61,937 bases of DNA from Streptacidiphilus melanogenes (GCF_000787835.1 NZ_BBPP01000002.1:116908-178844), one strand, 5' to 3'; positions 18,120 through 27,219 are shown, counted from the stretch's first letter. The notes: generated by a model not told the origin, from the sequence alone. Translations and numbers: made by a program.

Positions 18120-18617
18120 GTGACCCAGACCAGCGACAACGTCACCTGGCTCACCCAGGAGGCGTACAACCAGCTCCGCGCCGAGCTGGAGCACCTGTCG
18201 GGTCCCGGACGCACCGAGATCGCGCAGAAGATCGAGCAGGCCCGCGAGGAAGGCGATCTCAAGGAGAACGCCGGCTACCACGCCGCGCGCGAGGAGCAGG
18301 GCAAGATGGAGCTGCGTATCCGCCAGCTCACCCAGCTCCTGGAGCGCGCCCAGGTCGGCGAGGCCCCCGCGGACAACGGCGTGGCCGGCCCGGGCATGAC
18401 CATCACGGTCGCGTTCGACGGTGACCCGGACGACACCATGACCTTCCTGCTCGGCTCGCGCGAGGCGGCCTCGGGCGACATCGAGGTCTACTCCCCGCAG
18501 TCGCCGCTGGGCCGCGCGATCGTCGGCCAGAAGGTCGGCACGGACGTGACCTACGAGCTGCCGAACGGCCGCAAGGCGAACGTCAGGATCACCGAGGCCA
18601 AGCCCTTCACCGGCTGA
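18120..18617 (+). CDS. greA: transcription elongation factor GreA
   Basis: The 165-residue factor rescues backtracked RNA polymerase by stimulating cleavage of the nascent RNA 3' end. The N-terminal coiled coil carries the acidic tip (AREEGDLKENAGYHAAREEQ, with tip Asp/Glu), and the C-terminal FKBP-like domain ends SPLGRAIVGQKVGTDVTY, the Gre signature. The GTG start at 18120 is set by GAGGAG 5 nt upstream, with no upstream Met in the family alignment. A 7-bp inverted repeat (TCGCCCG/CGGGCGA) lies in the leader. Confidence 0.95.
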   Translation: MTQTSDNVTWLTQEAYNQLRAELEHLSGPGRTEIAQKIEQAREEGDLKENAGYHAAREEQGKMELRIRQLTQLLERAQVGEAPADNGVAGPGMTITVAFDGDPDDTMTFLLGSREAASGDIEVYSPQSPLGRAIVGQKVGTDVTYELPNGRKANVRITEAKPFTG

Positions 18618-18705
18618 GGCCCCACCCGCTGCCGGTACCGCTCCGCCACGGCCTGCGCCGAGGCGGGGCGGTTCGTGCGTCCGGGCCCGCCTTCCACGGG
18701 CCGGG

Positions 18706-18755
18706 GCGTGGTCAGCCGCCCCGCGTGGTCAGCCGTCGCGTGGTCAGCCGTCCGA
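18706..18755. repeat. three tandem copies of a 12-bp unit
   Basis: CGTGGTCAGCCG occurs three times in close succession across the stop codon of the ABC permease gene. Loss of that stop would extend the protein through the repeats, so a slippage event may have set the present end. Confidence 0.6.
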
Positions 18756-19544
18756 GCGGCGGTACTTGCTCACCGCCAGGGCGCGGAACACCACGATGAT
18801 CAGCACGGACCAGGCGATCGACACCGGGATGGCGTGCTTCATCGGCCACGCCGTCTGCACCATGCCCGGCGGCACGTTGCCGAAGAGCTGCCGTACCGCC
18901 TGCACCGTGGCGCTGAACGGGTTCCAGTAGGCGACCGGCTGCAGCCAGCCCGGCATGGTGGCGACCGGGACGAAGGCGTTGGAGATGAAGGTCAGCGGGA
19001 ACAGCCACACCAGGCCCGCCGAGGTCGCCGCCTCCGGGCTGCGCACCGACAGGCCGATCAGCGCGCCGATCCAGGAGAAGGCGTAGCCCAGCAGGAGCAG
19101 CAGCAGGAAGCCGCAGAACACCTTCCAGAGGTCGTTGTGGGTGCGCCAGCCGATCAGCAGCGAGACGACCGTCAGCACGACCAGGATCAGGGCCGTCTGG
19201 ACGGAGTCCGCCAGGGTGCGACCGGTCAGGACGGCGCCGCGGGCCATGGGCAGCGAGCGGAAGCGGTCGACGAGGCCCTTGGTCATGTCCTCCGAGATGC
19301 CCGCCGAGGCCCCCGCCACCGCGAAGGTGACCGTCTGCGCGAAGATGCCCGCGATCAGGTACTGCTTGTAGGCGTCCGGGTCGGAGGTGGCCCCCGGGAC
19401 GGTGATCGCGCCGCCCATGACGTAGGTGAACAGCAGTACGAACATGACCGGCTGGATGAGCCCGAAGACCAGGACCTCGGGAATCCGGGTCATGCGGCGC
19501 ACATTGCGTTTGGCGACGACGACGGAGTCGTTCACGGCGCTCAT
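18744..19544 (-). CDS. ABC-2 type exporter permease (DrrB-like)
   Basis: This is a 266-residue permease with six membrane segments and the ABC-2 signature region (AGISEDMTKGLVDRFRSLPM) typical of DrrB/NodJ-type exporters. It follows the ATPase gene after a 31-nt gap on the same strand, so the two make one two-component exporter of antibiotics, lipids or other hydrophobic compounds. The substrate cannot be deduced. A tandem repeat spans the stop codon. Confidence 0.88.
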   Translation of the reverse strand: MSAVNDSVVVAKRNVRRMTRIPEVLVFGLIQPVMFVLLFTYVMGGAITVPGATSDPDAYKQYLIAGIFAQTVTFAVAGASAGISEDMTKGLVDRFRSLPMARGAVLTGRTLADSVQTALILVVLTVVSLLIGWRTHNDLWKVFCGFLLLLLLGYAFSWIGALIGLSVRSPEAATSAGLVWLFPLTFISNAFVPVATMPGWLQPVAYWNPFSATVQAVRQLFGNVPPGMVQTAWPMKHAIPVSIAWSVLIIVVFRALAVSKYRRSDG

Positions 19545-19575
19545 CGACGACGCCCCTCGCTCGCACCCGGGCCGC

Positions 19576-20616
19576 TCATACCCGGGCCTTCTTCCTGCCG
19601 GCCCTACGCCCGGCGGCGCTCTCCCCGTCCGGGCTCTCCGCGTCGCCGTCCTCGTCGTCCTCGTCGGTCTCCGACTCGGTCACGTGGCCGGTCAGCGAGA
19701 GGAAGACGTCGTCGAGGGTCGGCCGGCGCAGACCGATGTCGTGGATGAGGACCTCCCGCGCGTCAAGCTCCCGGATCACGTCCGCGAGCACGCGCGCCCC
19801 GCCGGTCACCGGCACCGTGATCTTCCGGGTGTGCGGCTCGACGGTGGGCTCGCCGATCGCGTACGGGGTCAGCGCCTCCACGGCGAGCGGCAGGGCCGCG
19901 GAGTCGGTCACCACGACCTCGACACGCTCGCCGCCGATCTGCGCCTTCAGCTGGTCCGCCGTGCCGCGCGCGATGACGCGGCCGCGGTCGACGACGGCGA
20001 TGTCGTGGGCGAGCCGGTCGGCCTCCTCCAGGTACTGCGTGGTCAGCAGCAGCGTCGTGCCCGCGGCGACCAGCTGCTCGATGACCACCCACAGGGCCAT
20101 CCGGTTGCGCGGGTCGAGGCCGGTGGTCGGCTCGTCGAGGAACATCACCGGCGGCCGTACGACCAGCGCCGCCGCCAGGTCGAGACGGCGTCGCATGCCG
20201 CCCGAGTACGTCTTGGCGATCCGCCCGGCGGCGTCGGCGAGCCCGAACTGCTCCAGTAGCTCGTCGGCCCGCGCCTTCGCCGCGCGTGCGGACATCTGGT
20301 ACAGCTCGCCGACCATCTGCAGGTTCTCCCGCCCGGTCAGGTACTCGTCGACGGCCGCGTACTGGCCGGACAGCCCGATCAGGCTGCGCACCTTGTCGGG
20401 GTGCTTCAACACGTCGACGCCGGCGACGCTGGCCCGCCCCGCGTCCGGCCGCAGCAGCGTGGTGAGCACGCGCACGGTCGTGGTCTTCCCGGCGCCGTTG
20501 GGGCCCAGCAGACCGAGCACGGTGCCCTCGGGCACGTCCAGATCCACTCCGTCGAGCGCGCGAACGTCCCCGAAGGTGCGCACCAGCCCCTCGGCGGAGA
20601 TGGCTGCCTCGCTCAT
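19576..20616 (-). CDS. ABC exporter ATPase (daunorubicin-resistance DrrA family)
   Basis: The 346-residue nucleotide-binding subunit carries Walker A LGPNGAGKTTTVR (about residues 37-49), the Q-loop, signature YSGGMRRRLDLA, Walker B VMFLDEPTTGLDP and the DrrA-type C-terminal domain (ITVPVTGGARVLADVIREL, PTLDDVFLSLTG). The extreme C-terminus is an acidic stretch followed by RRAGRKKARV, likely disordered. It energises the permease encoded immediately downstream. Confidence 0.92.
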   Translation of the reverse strand: MSEAAISAEGLVRTFGDVRALDGVDLDVPEGTVLGLLGPNGAGKTTTVRVLTTLLRPDAGRASVAGVDVLKHPDKVRSLIGLSGQYAAVDEYLTGRENLQMVGELYQMSARAAKARADELLEQFGLADAAGRIAKTYSGGMRRRLDLAAALVVRPPVMFLDEPTTGLDPRNRMALWVVIEQLVAAGTTLLLTTQYLEEADRLAHDIAVVDRGRVIARGTADQLKAQIGGERVEVVVTDSAALPLAVEALTPYAIGEPTVEPHTRKITVPVTGGARVLADVIRELDAREVLIHDIGLRRPTLDDVFLSLTGHVTESETDEDDEDGDAESPDGESAAGRRAGRKKARV

Positions 20617-20755
20617 CGACTGCGTCTCCCTCCGGCGTTGATCCGTACGGTCTCCCCAGCCTCGCGTAAGAAGGCGGAGCCCGCATGTTCACTTCGGGGG
20701 GCCACGACGGCCCGGGGGCGTGCGGTCCGGAGGCGTCGGAGCCAGGGCGCGTTGT

Positions 20756-20847
20756 GGGAACTCCCGCCGGGCCGGGTGGCTCCCCCGGCCTTCGGCCGGG
20801 AGGTTCCCCCGCGCCGGACGACCCCGGCTGATCCGGCGCGAGTTCCC
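20756..20847. repeat. 92-bp compound stem-loop element at the ilvA 3' end
   Basis: Outer arms of 15 bp (20756-20770 and 20833-20847, one mismatch) enclose a tight inner hairpin CCCGGCC-TTC-GGCCGGG (20784-20800). An alternative 8-bp pairing GCGCCGGA/TCCGGCGC lies on the right. It begins 8 nt after the ilvA stop and could act as terminator. The compound architecture resembles dispersed palindromic repeats. Confidence 0.6.
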
Positions 20848-20855
20848 AACGGCCT

Positions 20856-22073
20856 CTATGCCGGGGAGAGGACCCGGTAGCCGGAGTCGCGGAGTTCCGC
20901 GGCGACCGCGGCGCAGTGCTCGGTGCCCTTGGTCTCCAGGTGGAGGTCGACCTCGACCTCGCCGATGCCGAGCTTCGGGTCGGTGCGGACGTGGGCCACG
21001 TCGACGACGTTCGCGTCCGTGCGCGACAGCGCGCCCAGCAGGTCCGCCAGCGCGCCAGGGCGGTCGTCGATGCGCAGCCGCATCGACAGGTAGCGGCCCG
21101 CCGCCGCCATGCCGTGGCGCAGGACGCGCTGCATCAGCAGCGGGTCGATGTTGCCGCCGGAGAGGACCGCGACGACCGGGCCCTCGATCTCCGCGCCGTG
21201 CTCCAGCAGCGCCGCGACGGTGCTCGCGCCCGCCGGCTCGACGACGAGCTTCGCTCGTTCGAGGCAGACGAGCAGGGCACGCGCCAGCGCGTCCTCGCTG
21301 ACCGTCAGGACGCCGTCGGCGAGCTGGTTGATGATCTGGAACGGCACCTCGCCGGGTCTGCGCACCTGGATGCCGTCGGCCATCGTCGCGCACTTCTCCA
21401 GCGTCACCGGGCGTCCGGCCCGCAGCGAGGGCGGGTACGCGGCCGCCTCCTGTGCCTGGACGCCGATCACGCGCACGTCGGGGCGCACCGGCTTGACCGC
21501 GGCGGCGACCCCCGCGAGCAGACCGCCGCCGCCCGTGCCGACCAGGATGGTCCGCACCTCCGGGCACTGCTCCAGGATCTCCAGGCCGACCGTGCCCTGA
21601 CCGGCGACGACGTCGGGGTGGTCGAAGGGGTGGATGAAGACCGCGCCGGTCGTGTCCGCGTACTCCAGGGCCGCGGCCAGCGTCGCGTCGAAGTGGTCGC
21701 CGACCAGGCGCACGTCCGCGCCGTAGTCGCGGGTGGCGGCCACCTTGGGGAGCGGCGCGGCGACGGGCATGTAGACCGTCGACCGGACGCCGAGGGTGTG
21801 CGCGGCGAGCGCCACGCCCTGCGCGTGGTTGCCCGCGCTGGCGGCGACGACACCGGCCGCGCGCTCGACGGGCGACAGTCCGGCGATGCGCACGTATGCG
21901 CCGCGCAGCTTGAACGAGCCGGTGCGCTGCAGGTTCTCGCACTTGAGCTGAACCGGGGCGCCGATCAGCGAGGAGAGGTAGCGGCTGCTCTCCATGGGGG
22001 TGATCCGGGCCAGACCGGAGAGCATCTTGTGAGCCCCCCGGACGTCGTCGAGGGTGATCGGCCAGGCGTTCAT
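20856..22073 (-). CDS. ilvA: threonine ammonia-lyase (threonine dehydratase) with ACT domain
   Basis: The 405-residue PLP enzyme deaminates L-threonine to 2-oxobutyrate, feeding isoleucine and propionyl-CoA-derived metabolism. The fold-type II core has the PLP lysine in RTGSFKLRGAY (near residue 55), ASAGNHAQGVA and the glycine loop VGTGGGGLLAG. A single C-terminal ACT-like regulatory domain (about residues 328-405) gives the short form seen in actinobacteria. TAGGCT (22080-22085) lies 6 nt before the ATG, a leaderless arrangement. The 3' end is followed by a compound stem-loop. The gene is divergent from marR. Confidence 0.93.
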   Translation of the reverse strand: MNAWPITLDDVRGAHKMLSGLARITPMESSRYLSSLIGAPVQLKCENLQRTGSFKLRGAYVRIAGLSPVERAAGVVAASAGNHAQGVALAAHTLGVRSTVYMPVAAPLPKVAATRDYGADVRLVGDHFDATLAAALEYADTTGAVFIHPFDHPDVVAGQGTVGLEILEQCPEVRTILVGTGGGGLLAGVAAAVKPVRPDVRVIGVQAQEAAAYPPSLRAGRPVTLEKCATMADGIQVRRPGEVPFQIINQLADGVLTVSEDALARALLVCLERAKLVVEPAGASTVAALLEHGAEIEGPVVAVLSGGNIDPLLMQRVLRHGMAAAGRYLSMRLRIDDRPGALADLLGALSRTDANVVDVAHVRTDPKLGIGEVEVDLHLETKGTEHCAAVAAELRDSGYRVLSPA

Positions 22074-22143
22074 GGGTTCAGCCTAGGGCCCTGACACGGA
22101 TACGCTCGGAGGGCTCAGCCGAACGACAGAACGCGACGGTTCC

Positions 22144-22626
22144 ATGCCCGATTCCGCGCCCGATGACAGCGCCCCCGAGTCCGCCCCCGCCGAGCTGTAC
22201 GACCAGCTCCAGTACCAGGTCGCGATCTTCGCGCGCCGGGTCGAGCAGGCACGGATCGGCGCGCTCGGCGAGCAGCGCAACTCGATGGACCGCGCCGCGT
22301 TCCTGCTGCTGAACCGGCTCGACCGGACGGGCCCGGTGGGCGTCAAGGCGCTCGCACAGGCGATGGGGATCGACTCGTCCACGGTCACCCGTCAGGTCGC
22401 CCCGCTGGTCGACTGCGGCCTGGTGGACCGGGTGCCCAACCCCGACGACGGCCGGGCCGTGCTGCTGGGGCTGTCGGAGCAGGGGCGGCAGCGACTGGAG
22501 GAGGTCCGCAGCTCGCGGCAGGAACTGATGCGGATGCTGCTGGCCGACTGGCCGGCCGAGGACCGGGAGGCCTTCGTCGAGCTGCTGACGCGCTTCAACC
22601 AGTCCATCAAGGCGCACCGGCCCTGA
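22144..22626 (+). CDS. MarR family transcriptional regulator
   Basis: This 160-residue winged-helix protein has an acidic, disordered N-terminus, then LYDQLQYQVAIFARRVEQ, the recognition region VKALAQAMGIDSSTVTRQV and the wing GLVDRVPNPDDGRAVLLGL (MarR DxR motif intact). It is divergent from ilvA, and its promoter (TTCAGC, 17 bp, TACGCT) overlaps the ilvA start region, so it may influence ilvA or only itself. The ligand is unknown. Confidence 0.88.
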   Translation: MPDSAPDDSAPESAPAELYDQLQYQVAIFARRVEQARIGALGEQRNSMDRAAFLLLNRLDRTGPVGVKALAQAMGIDSSTVTRQVAPLVDCGLVDRVPNPDDGRAVLLGLSEQGRQRLEEVRSSRQELMRMLLADWPAEDREAFVELLTRFNQSIKAHRP

Positions 22627-22663
22627 GCTTCCGCCCGGAGCCGGCGCCCCTCCTCGTTGTTCT

Positions 22664-22678
22664 GGAATTCCGAATTCC
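22664..22678. repeat. 15-bp AT-rich palindrome between convergent genes
   Basis: GGAATT-CCG-AATTCC is an exact palindrome in an otherwise GC-rich 71-bp gap between marR and metB. It is too short for a strong terminator and has no assigned role. Confidence 0.4.
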
Positions 22679-22697
22679 GAAGCCTTCTGGGGCCTCG

Positions 22698-23855
22698 TCA
22701 GCCCAGCGCGCGCTGGAGGTCCGCCAGCAGGTCGTCGACGGACTCGATGCCGACGGACAGGCGCACCAGGTCGCTCGGCACCTCCAGCGGGGAGCCCGCC
22801 GCCGAGGCGTGGGTCATCCGGCCCGGGTGCTCGATCAGCGACTCGACGCCGCCGAGCGACTCGCCGAGGGTGAACAGCTCGGCCCGGTTGCAGACCTGGA
22901 TCGCCGCCTCCTCGCCGTCACGGTGGCGGAAGGAGACCATGCCGCCGAAGGCGCGCATCTGCTTGGCCGCGATCTCGTGGCCCGGGTGCTCCGGCAGGCC
23001 CGGGTAGTAGACCTGGGCGACCTTCGGGTGCCCCGTCAGGAACTCCGCGATCCGCGTGGCGTTGGCGCTGTGACGGTCCATCCGGACGCCGAGGGTCTTG
23101 ATGCCGCGCATGACCAGCCAGGAGTCGAACGGACCGGCCACGGCGCCCATCGCGTTCTGGTGGTAGGCCAGCTCCTCGCCCAGCGTGGCGTCGTCGGTCA
23201 CCAGGGCGCCGCCGACCACGTCGGAGTGGCCGCCCATGTACTTGGTGGTCGAGTAGACGACCACGTCCGCGCCGAGCGCCAGCGGCTGCTGGAGGTAGGG
23301 GCTGGCGAAGGTGTTGTCGATGACCAGCAGGGCGCCCGTGTCGTGCGAGATGTGCGCGAGGGCGGAGATGTCGGCGATCCCCATCAGCGGGTTGCTGGGC
23401 GTCTCGACCCAGATCACCTTGGTGTTCGGCCGGACGGCGGCGCGCACGCTCTCCGGGTCGTGGGTGTTGGCGACGGACCACTCGACCCCCCAGCGCGTCA
23501 GCACCTTGGAGAAGAGGCGGAAGGTGCCGCCGTAGGCGTCGTTGGGGATGACGATGTGGTCCCCGGGCTTGGTGACGGTCCGCAGCAGAGTGTCCTCGGC
23601 GGCGAGGCCTGAGGCGAAGGCGAGGCCCCTGCGTCCACCGTCCAGCGCCGCGAGGTTCTCCTCCAGCGCGGTGCGGGTCGGGTTGGCGGAGCGGCTGTAC
23701 TCGTAGCCGCCGCGCAGGCCGCCGACGCCGTCCTGCTTGAAGGTGGAGACCTGGTAGATGGGGGTGACCACGGCCCCGGTCTGCGGGTCCGCCTCCTGCC
23801 CGGCATGGATGGCCAGGGTCTCGAAAGCGTAGTGATGCTGCTCGTGCTCGCTCAT
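22698..23855 (-). CDS. metB: cystathionine gamma-synthase
   Basis: The 385-residue PLP enzyme joins O-acylhomoserine with cysteine to give cystathionine on the way to methionine. It could also act as a cystathionine gamma-lyase, which sequence alone does not exclude. Motifs include YSRSANPTRTALEENLAAL, FASGLAAEDTLL, the PLP lysine in VYSTTKYMGGHSDVVGG (near residue 207) and the C-terminal RLSVGIESVDDLLADL. The ATG at 23855 follows TACGCT (23864-23869) by 8 nt, so it is probably leaderless. An upstream in-frame ATG would add an unlikely Arg/Pro-rich tail. Confidence 0.93.
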   Translation of the reverse strand: MSEHEQHHYAFETLAIHAGQEADPQTGAVVTPIYQVSTFKQDGVGGLRGGYEYSRSANPTRTALEENLAALDGGRRGLAFASGLAAEDTLLRTVTKPGDHIVIPNDAYGGTFRLFSKVLTRWGVEWSVANTHDPESVRAAVRPNTKVIWVETPSNPLMGIADISALAHISHDTGALLVIDNTFASPYLQQPLALGADVVVYSTTKYMGGHSDVVGGALVTDDATLGEELAYHQNAMGAVAGPFDSWLVMRGIKTLGVRMDRHSANATRIAEFLTGHPKVAQVYYPGLPEHPGHEIAAKQMRAFGGMVSFRHRDGEEAAIQVCNRAELFTLGESLGGVESLIEHPGRMTHASAAGSPLEVPSDLVRLSVGIESVDDLLADLQRALG

Positions 23856-23930
23856 GAAGCCTGAGCGTAGTCCGCGCCTTGAGTGACCGCCCGTTTCCCC
23901 GGGTTTATGGCGGCTTTTGGACCCCCGGGT

Positions 23931-23964
23931 AACTCCCGTGCGGGGGCAACTCCCGTGCGGCGGC
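23931..23964. repeat. two-copy tandem repeat in the metB/nucleotidyltransferase intergenic region
   Basis: A unit containing AACTCCCGTGCGG is repeated twice with a period of about 17 bp, close to the promoter of the rightward gene. Its role is unknown. Confidence 0.45.
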
Positions 23965-23992
23965 GGGGTCCGTTCGGGCACACTCGGCGTTC

Positions 23993-24823
23993 ATGACGGG
24001 GAACGGCGCGCGCGGACTGGCAGCGGACGGCACCATCGCCCGCGAGGGGTCACCGGACCGGGTGGCGCCGGAGTTCGCGCCCGTGGTCGAGGCGACCCGG
24101 TCGCGGATCGTCGCCGCCTTCGGCGACCCGAGCGCGGGCTCCTCACGGCTGCACAGCGCCTACCTGTACGGCAGTGTCCCGCGCGGAACCGCCGTCCCGG
24201 GACGCTCCGACCTCGACCTGCTGCTCGCCCTCCGGGGCTCGTCCGGACCGGGGGACCGCGCGACGGCCGACGCGCTCGGGCGCGCCCTCGACGCGGACTT
24301 CCCGCAGATCGACGGCGTGGGCGTGCTGGTCTTCGACACGGCCACCCTGCTCAGCGAGCTGGAACGGTACGACCTGGGCTTCTTCGTCGCCTGCCTGTGC
24401 ACCCCGCTGCTCGGGGAGGACCTCGCCGCGCGGCTGCCCCGCTACCGCCCCACCTCGCTGCTCGCCCGCGAGACCAACGGCGACCTGGCCCGGCTGCTCC
24501 CCCTCTGGCGCGATCGCCGTGCCGCCGCGACGACCGACGCCGAACTGCTGCGTCTCAGCCGCCACGTCGGCCGGCATCTCACGCGCACCGGATTCACCCT
24601 CGTGATGCCGCGCTGGGGCGGCTGGACCAGCGACCTCACCGAGGCGGCCGACCTCTTCGGCCGCTACTACCCGTCCCGCGCCGACCAGATGCGCCTGGCG
24701 GCCCGCACGGGCCGCACCCCGACCACGGCGGCCCCGACCCTCTCCCTGCTCGTCGACGAGCTGGGCCCCTGGCTCGCCGCCGAGTACGCCCGCGTCCACG
24801 GCGTGAAGACCCCGCGCCCCTGA
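23993..24823 (+). CDS. nucleotidyltransferase-domain protein
   Basis: The 276-residue protein has a minimal nucleotidyltransferase fold: YLYGSVPRGTAVPGRSDLD gives the GS and DxD catalytic motifs near residues 58-76, followed by a third acidic strand GVLVFD. The helical C-terminal half (LRLSRHVGRHLTR) resembles substrate domains of aminoglycoside adenylyltransferase-like proteins, though no resistance substrate can be claimed. CACACT lies 8 nt before the ATG, suggesting a weak leaderless promoter. The gene is divergent from metB. Confidence 0.8.
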   Translation: MTGNGARGLAADGTIAREGSPDRVAPEFAPVVEATRSRIVAAFGDPSAGSSRLHSAYLYGSVPRGTAVPGRSDLDLLLALRGSSGPGDRATADALGRALDADFPQIDGVGVLVFDTATLLSELERYDLGFFVACLCTPLLGEDLAARLPRYRPTSLLARETNGDLARLLPLWRDRRAAATTDAELLRLSRHVGRHLTRTGFTLVMPRWGGWTSDLTEAADLFGRYYPSRADQMRLAARTGRTPTTAAPTLSLLVDELGPWLAAEYARVHGVKTPRP

Positions 24824-24926
24824 ACCGGCCACCGACCCCGGACGGCCCAGCGCTCGGCTTCGAACGAAAAGGATCATCACAGAGAGCCGTTCGAAGCGCC
24901 GCACCCGATCGGCTACTCTCGCGCGG

Positions 24927-25973
24927 GTGACCCAGACCCCGCCGCCCTCCGACCAGGCGCCGCAGGCGTTCCCGCATCCCGCCGCCGCGCCCCTGCCCGC
25001 TCCGGCGGCGAAGCTGAGCGCGGCGGCGGTGTGCGCGCTCGTCGCCTCGGCCGTCGCGCTCGTGCCGGTGGGCGTCGTGCTGGGCATCGTCGCGTTGTTC
25101 CGCACCCGGCGCCTGGGTCAGCGGGGCCGACGGCTGGCCGTCGTCGCGCTCTCGCTGTGCGCCGCGTGGACCGCGATGGGGATGGTGGCGATCATCGCGA
25201 CGGCGACCGTGATCGGCGCGAGCCAGGGCCCCCTCGACACCTTCGGCGCGGGGACCTGCTTCACCTACCAGGACGGCGTCGACACCGCGCAGGGCGTGGA
25301 CGTCGTCTCCTGCTCGGACCCGCACGACGGGCAGATCGTCGCCGAGCACGGCCTCGGCGCCGGCTACCCCGGCCTGAGCGCCGCGTCGCGGGAGTCGGTG
25401 CTGGGCTGCGTGGCCGACACCGCCCGCGCGCTCCCCGACGCCGGGCGCTTCGGCCCGTCGACCCGGCTGAGGATCTACTACCCCACGAAGGACAGCTGGG
25501 ACGGCGGCGTGCACTCCGCCACCTGTGTGCTGGTGGACGCCGACCACACCACGCTGACCGGCGACGCGCTCGCCGCCTCGGGACTGACGCCCTTGCAGCG
25601 GCAGGTGCTGCGACTGACCAACGAGTCAGTGCTGCTCCGGGTCAAGCTGCACGACGTGGCGCGCGGCAGCTGGCAGGTCGCCGCCGCGCTGGAGCAGCGG
25701 CTGGGCACGGCCGACCGCGCCGAGAGCGCGGCGCTCACCGCGCTGGCGGCGAATCCGCCGCAGGGCGCGACGCCCGCCCTCCCGCCGCTCCTGCGCGCCC
25801 TCGCCTCCGCGGACACGACGGAGGCCTCGCAGGCGGAGACGGCCTCCGCCGCGATCACGAGCGCCGACGCCTGGCAGTCCCGGATCAGCGGCGGCCACGC
25901 GACGTACGCCCCGGCCGCAGCGGACTACCAGGAGCTCCGCGCGCCCCTGGGCCTGCCGCAGCCGGGCATGTAG
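24927..25973 (+). CDS. DUF4190/septum-formation-domain membrane protein
   Basis: The product is 348 residues: a Pro/Ala-rich cytoplasmic N-terminus, two membrane helices (about residues 31-55 and 70-98) around an RTRRLGQRGRR loop (DUF4190-like), then an extracellular domain with cysteines in AGTCFTYQDG, VVSCSDPHDGQIVAEH, LGCVADTA and ATCVLVD, as in the actinobacterial Septum_form domain. The C-terminal third is helical. GTG at 24927 follows TACTCT (24914-24919) by 7 nt and has no ribosome site, so it is leaderless. Confidence 0.78.
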   Translation: MTQTPPPSDQAPQAFPHPAAAPLPAPAAKLSAAAVCALVASAVALVPVGVVLGIVALFRTRRLGQRGRRLAVVALSLCAAWTAMGMVAIIATATVIGASQGPLDTFGAGTCFTYQDGVDTAQGVDVVSCSDPHDGQIVAEHGLGAGYPGLSAASRESVLGCVADTARALPDAGRFGPSTRLRIYYPTKDSWDGGVHSATCVLVDADHTTLTGDALAASGLTPLQRQVLRLTNESVLLRVKLHDVARGSWQVAAALEQRLGTADRAESAALTALAANPPQGATPALPPLLRALASADTTEASQAETASAAITSADAWQSRISGGHATYAPAAADYQELRAPLGLPQPGM

Positions 25974-26016
25974 CCCTGCCCGCGTCGTCCCGGCGCGCGG
26001 TCTCCTCGGACCGCGC

Positions 26017-27219
26017 TCAGACCGCGCTGCCGGACTTCCAGGCGGCCCAGTCCATGTTCCAGCCGTTCAGGCCGTTGGAGGGGTCGACCGTACGGTCGCC
26101 GGAGTTGATGACCTGGACCACGTCGCCCACGATCGAGCTGTTGTAGAACTCGGCGGCGGGCGTGCCCGGGTCCCCCGCACCGCGGACGTCGTGGAGGCCG
26201 ACGCAGCCGTGGCTGGTGTTGACGTTGCCGAAGGTGCCGTAGGACCAGTAGTTGCCGTGGATGAAGGTCCCGGAGTTGGTCAGCCGCTGCGCGTGCGGGA
26301 CGTCGGGGATGTCGTACTCGCCGCCCAGGTTGACGGTGCGTGAGTCCATCCGGGTCTGCAGCAGCTTCTCGGAGATGACCATCTTGCCCGCCCAGGTGGT
26401 GTGCTCGGGGCTGCCGCCGGAGATCGGGAAGGTGCTGACGACCTTGCCGTCGCGGGTGACGGTGAGCTGGTGGGAGCCGAGGTCGGCGACGCTGGTCTGG
26501 CTGCGGCCGATGGTGAAGACCGCCGACCTGTTCTGGGTGCCGAAGCGCCCGTCCGCGCCTTCGACGTCCTTGAGGGCGATGGTGACGCTGACCGTCGTAC
26601 CGGGCTTCCAGTACTCCTCGGGACGGAAGTCCAGCCGGGTGTCGCCGAACCAGTGGCCCGCGATCTCAACGGGCGGTTCGGCCTTCACGGTGATGGCCTT
26701 CTGCACCGCGGCCTTGTTCGTCACCGCGTGGTCGAAGGTGACGGAGACCGGCATGCCGACCCCGACCGTGGCCTTGTCGTCGGGGGTGTAGACACCGACG
26801 AAGGAGTTCACGGGCTTGCCGGTCGTGAACGCGGACGCGGTGGTCGCGGTGGTGCCGGCGGTGTCCTTGGTGACTGCGGCGAGCTTGTAGCCGGCGCTGG
26901 AGGCGAGCGGGGTGTCGCTGGTCCATCCGGTGCGGTCGGCGGTGAGCCGGCCGGCTATGTGCTTTCCGTCCGGGCCGGTCAGCGTGACCGACTCCAGCGT
27001 GCCCTGGACCACCTGGACGGTGACGGGGGCGGTCATGTCGACGCCCGTCGCCCCGTCCTTCGGAGTGACCGTCACGTTGGCCTTGGAGGCTGCGGGTGAG
27101 GCGCCGCCGGAGCCCTTGGAGCGGGAGTCCGATCCCGTGCAGCCGGCTATCAGCAGCACCGGGGTCCCGACCATGCCCGCGACCACGGATCGCCGGGTCC
27201 AGTTCGCTGCTGTCGCCAT
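26017..27219 (-). CDS. L,D-transpeptidase lipoprotein (YkuD domain)
   Basis: This 400-residue envelope enzyme forms 3-3 peptidoglycan cross-links. A twin-Arg basic N-terminus (WTRRSVVAG) runs into the lipobox LLIAGC, so it is lipid-anchored. Two Ig-like domains follow, then the YkuD domain with the catalytic motif HGNYW plus VNTSHGCVGL (nucleophile Cys near residue 337). The layout matches actinobacterial Ldt proteins. The ATG at 27219 has an AGGAGTG ribosome site. The gene converges on the DUF4190 gene. Confidence 0.92.
   Translation of the reverse strand: MATAANWTRRSVVAGMVGTPVLLIAGCTGSDSRSKGSGGASPAASKANVTVTPKDGATGVDMTAPVTVQVVQGTLESVTLTGPDGKHIAGRLTADRTGWTSDTPLASSAGYKLAAVTKDTAGTTATTASAFTTGKPVNSFVGVYTPDDKATVGVGMPVSVTFDHAVTNKAAVQKAITVKAEPPVEIAGHWFGDTRLDFRPEEYWKPGTTVSVTIALKDVEGADGRFGTQNRSAVFTIGRSQTSVADLGSHQLTVTRDGKVVSTFPISGGSPEHTTWAGKMVISEKLLQTRMDSRTVNLGGEYDIPDVPHAQRLTNSGTFIHGNYWSYGTFGNVNTSHGCVGLHDVRGAGDPGTPAAEFYNSSIVGDVVQVINSGDRTVDPSNGLNGWNMDWAAWKSGSAV

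Noticed and set aside
20613-20849. Minus-strand 78-codon frame downstream of ilvA
   Set aside because: It coincides with the compound stem-loop element and the ABC promoter region. Composition is Arg/Gly-rich with no ribosome site.
23856-23992. SAM or S-box riboswitch upstream of metB
   Set aside because: The metB promoter is only 8 nt from its start codon, leaving no leader, and no riboswitch motif is visible.
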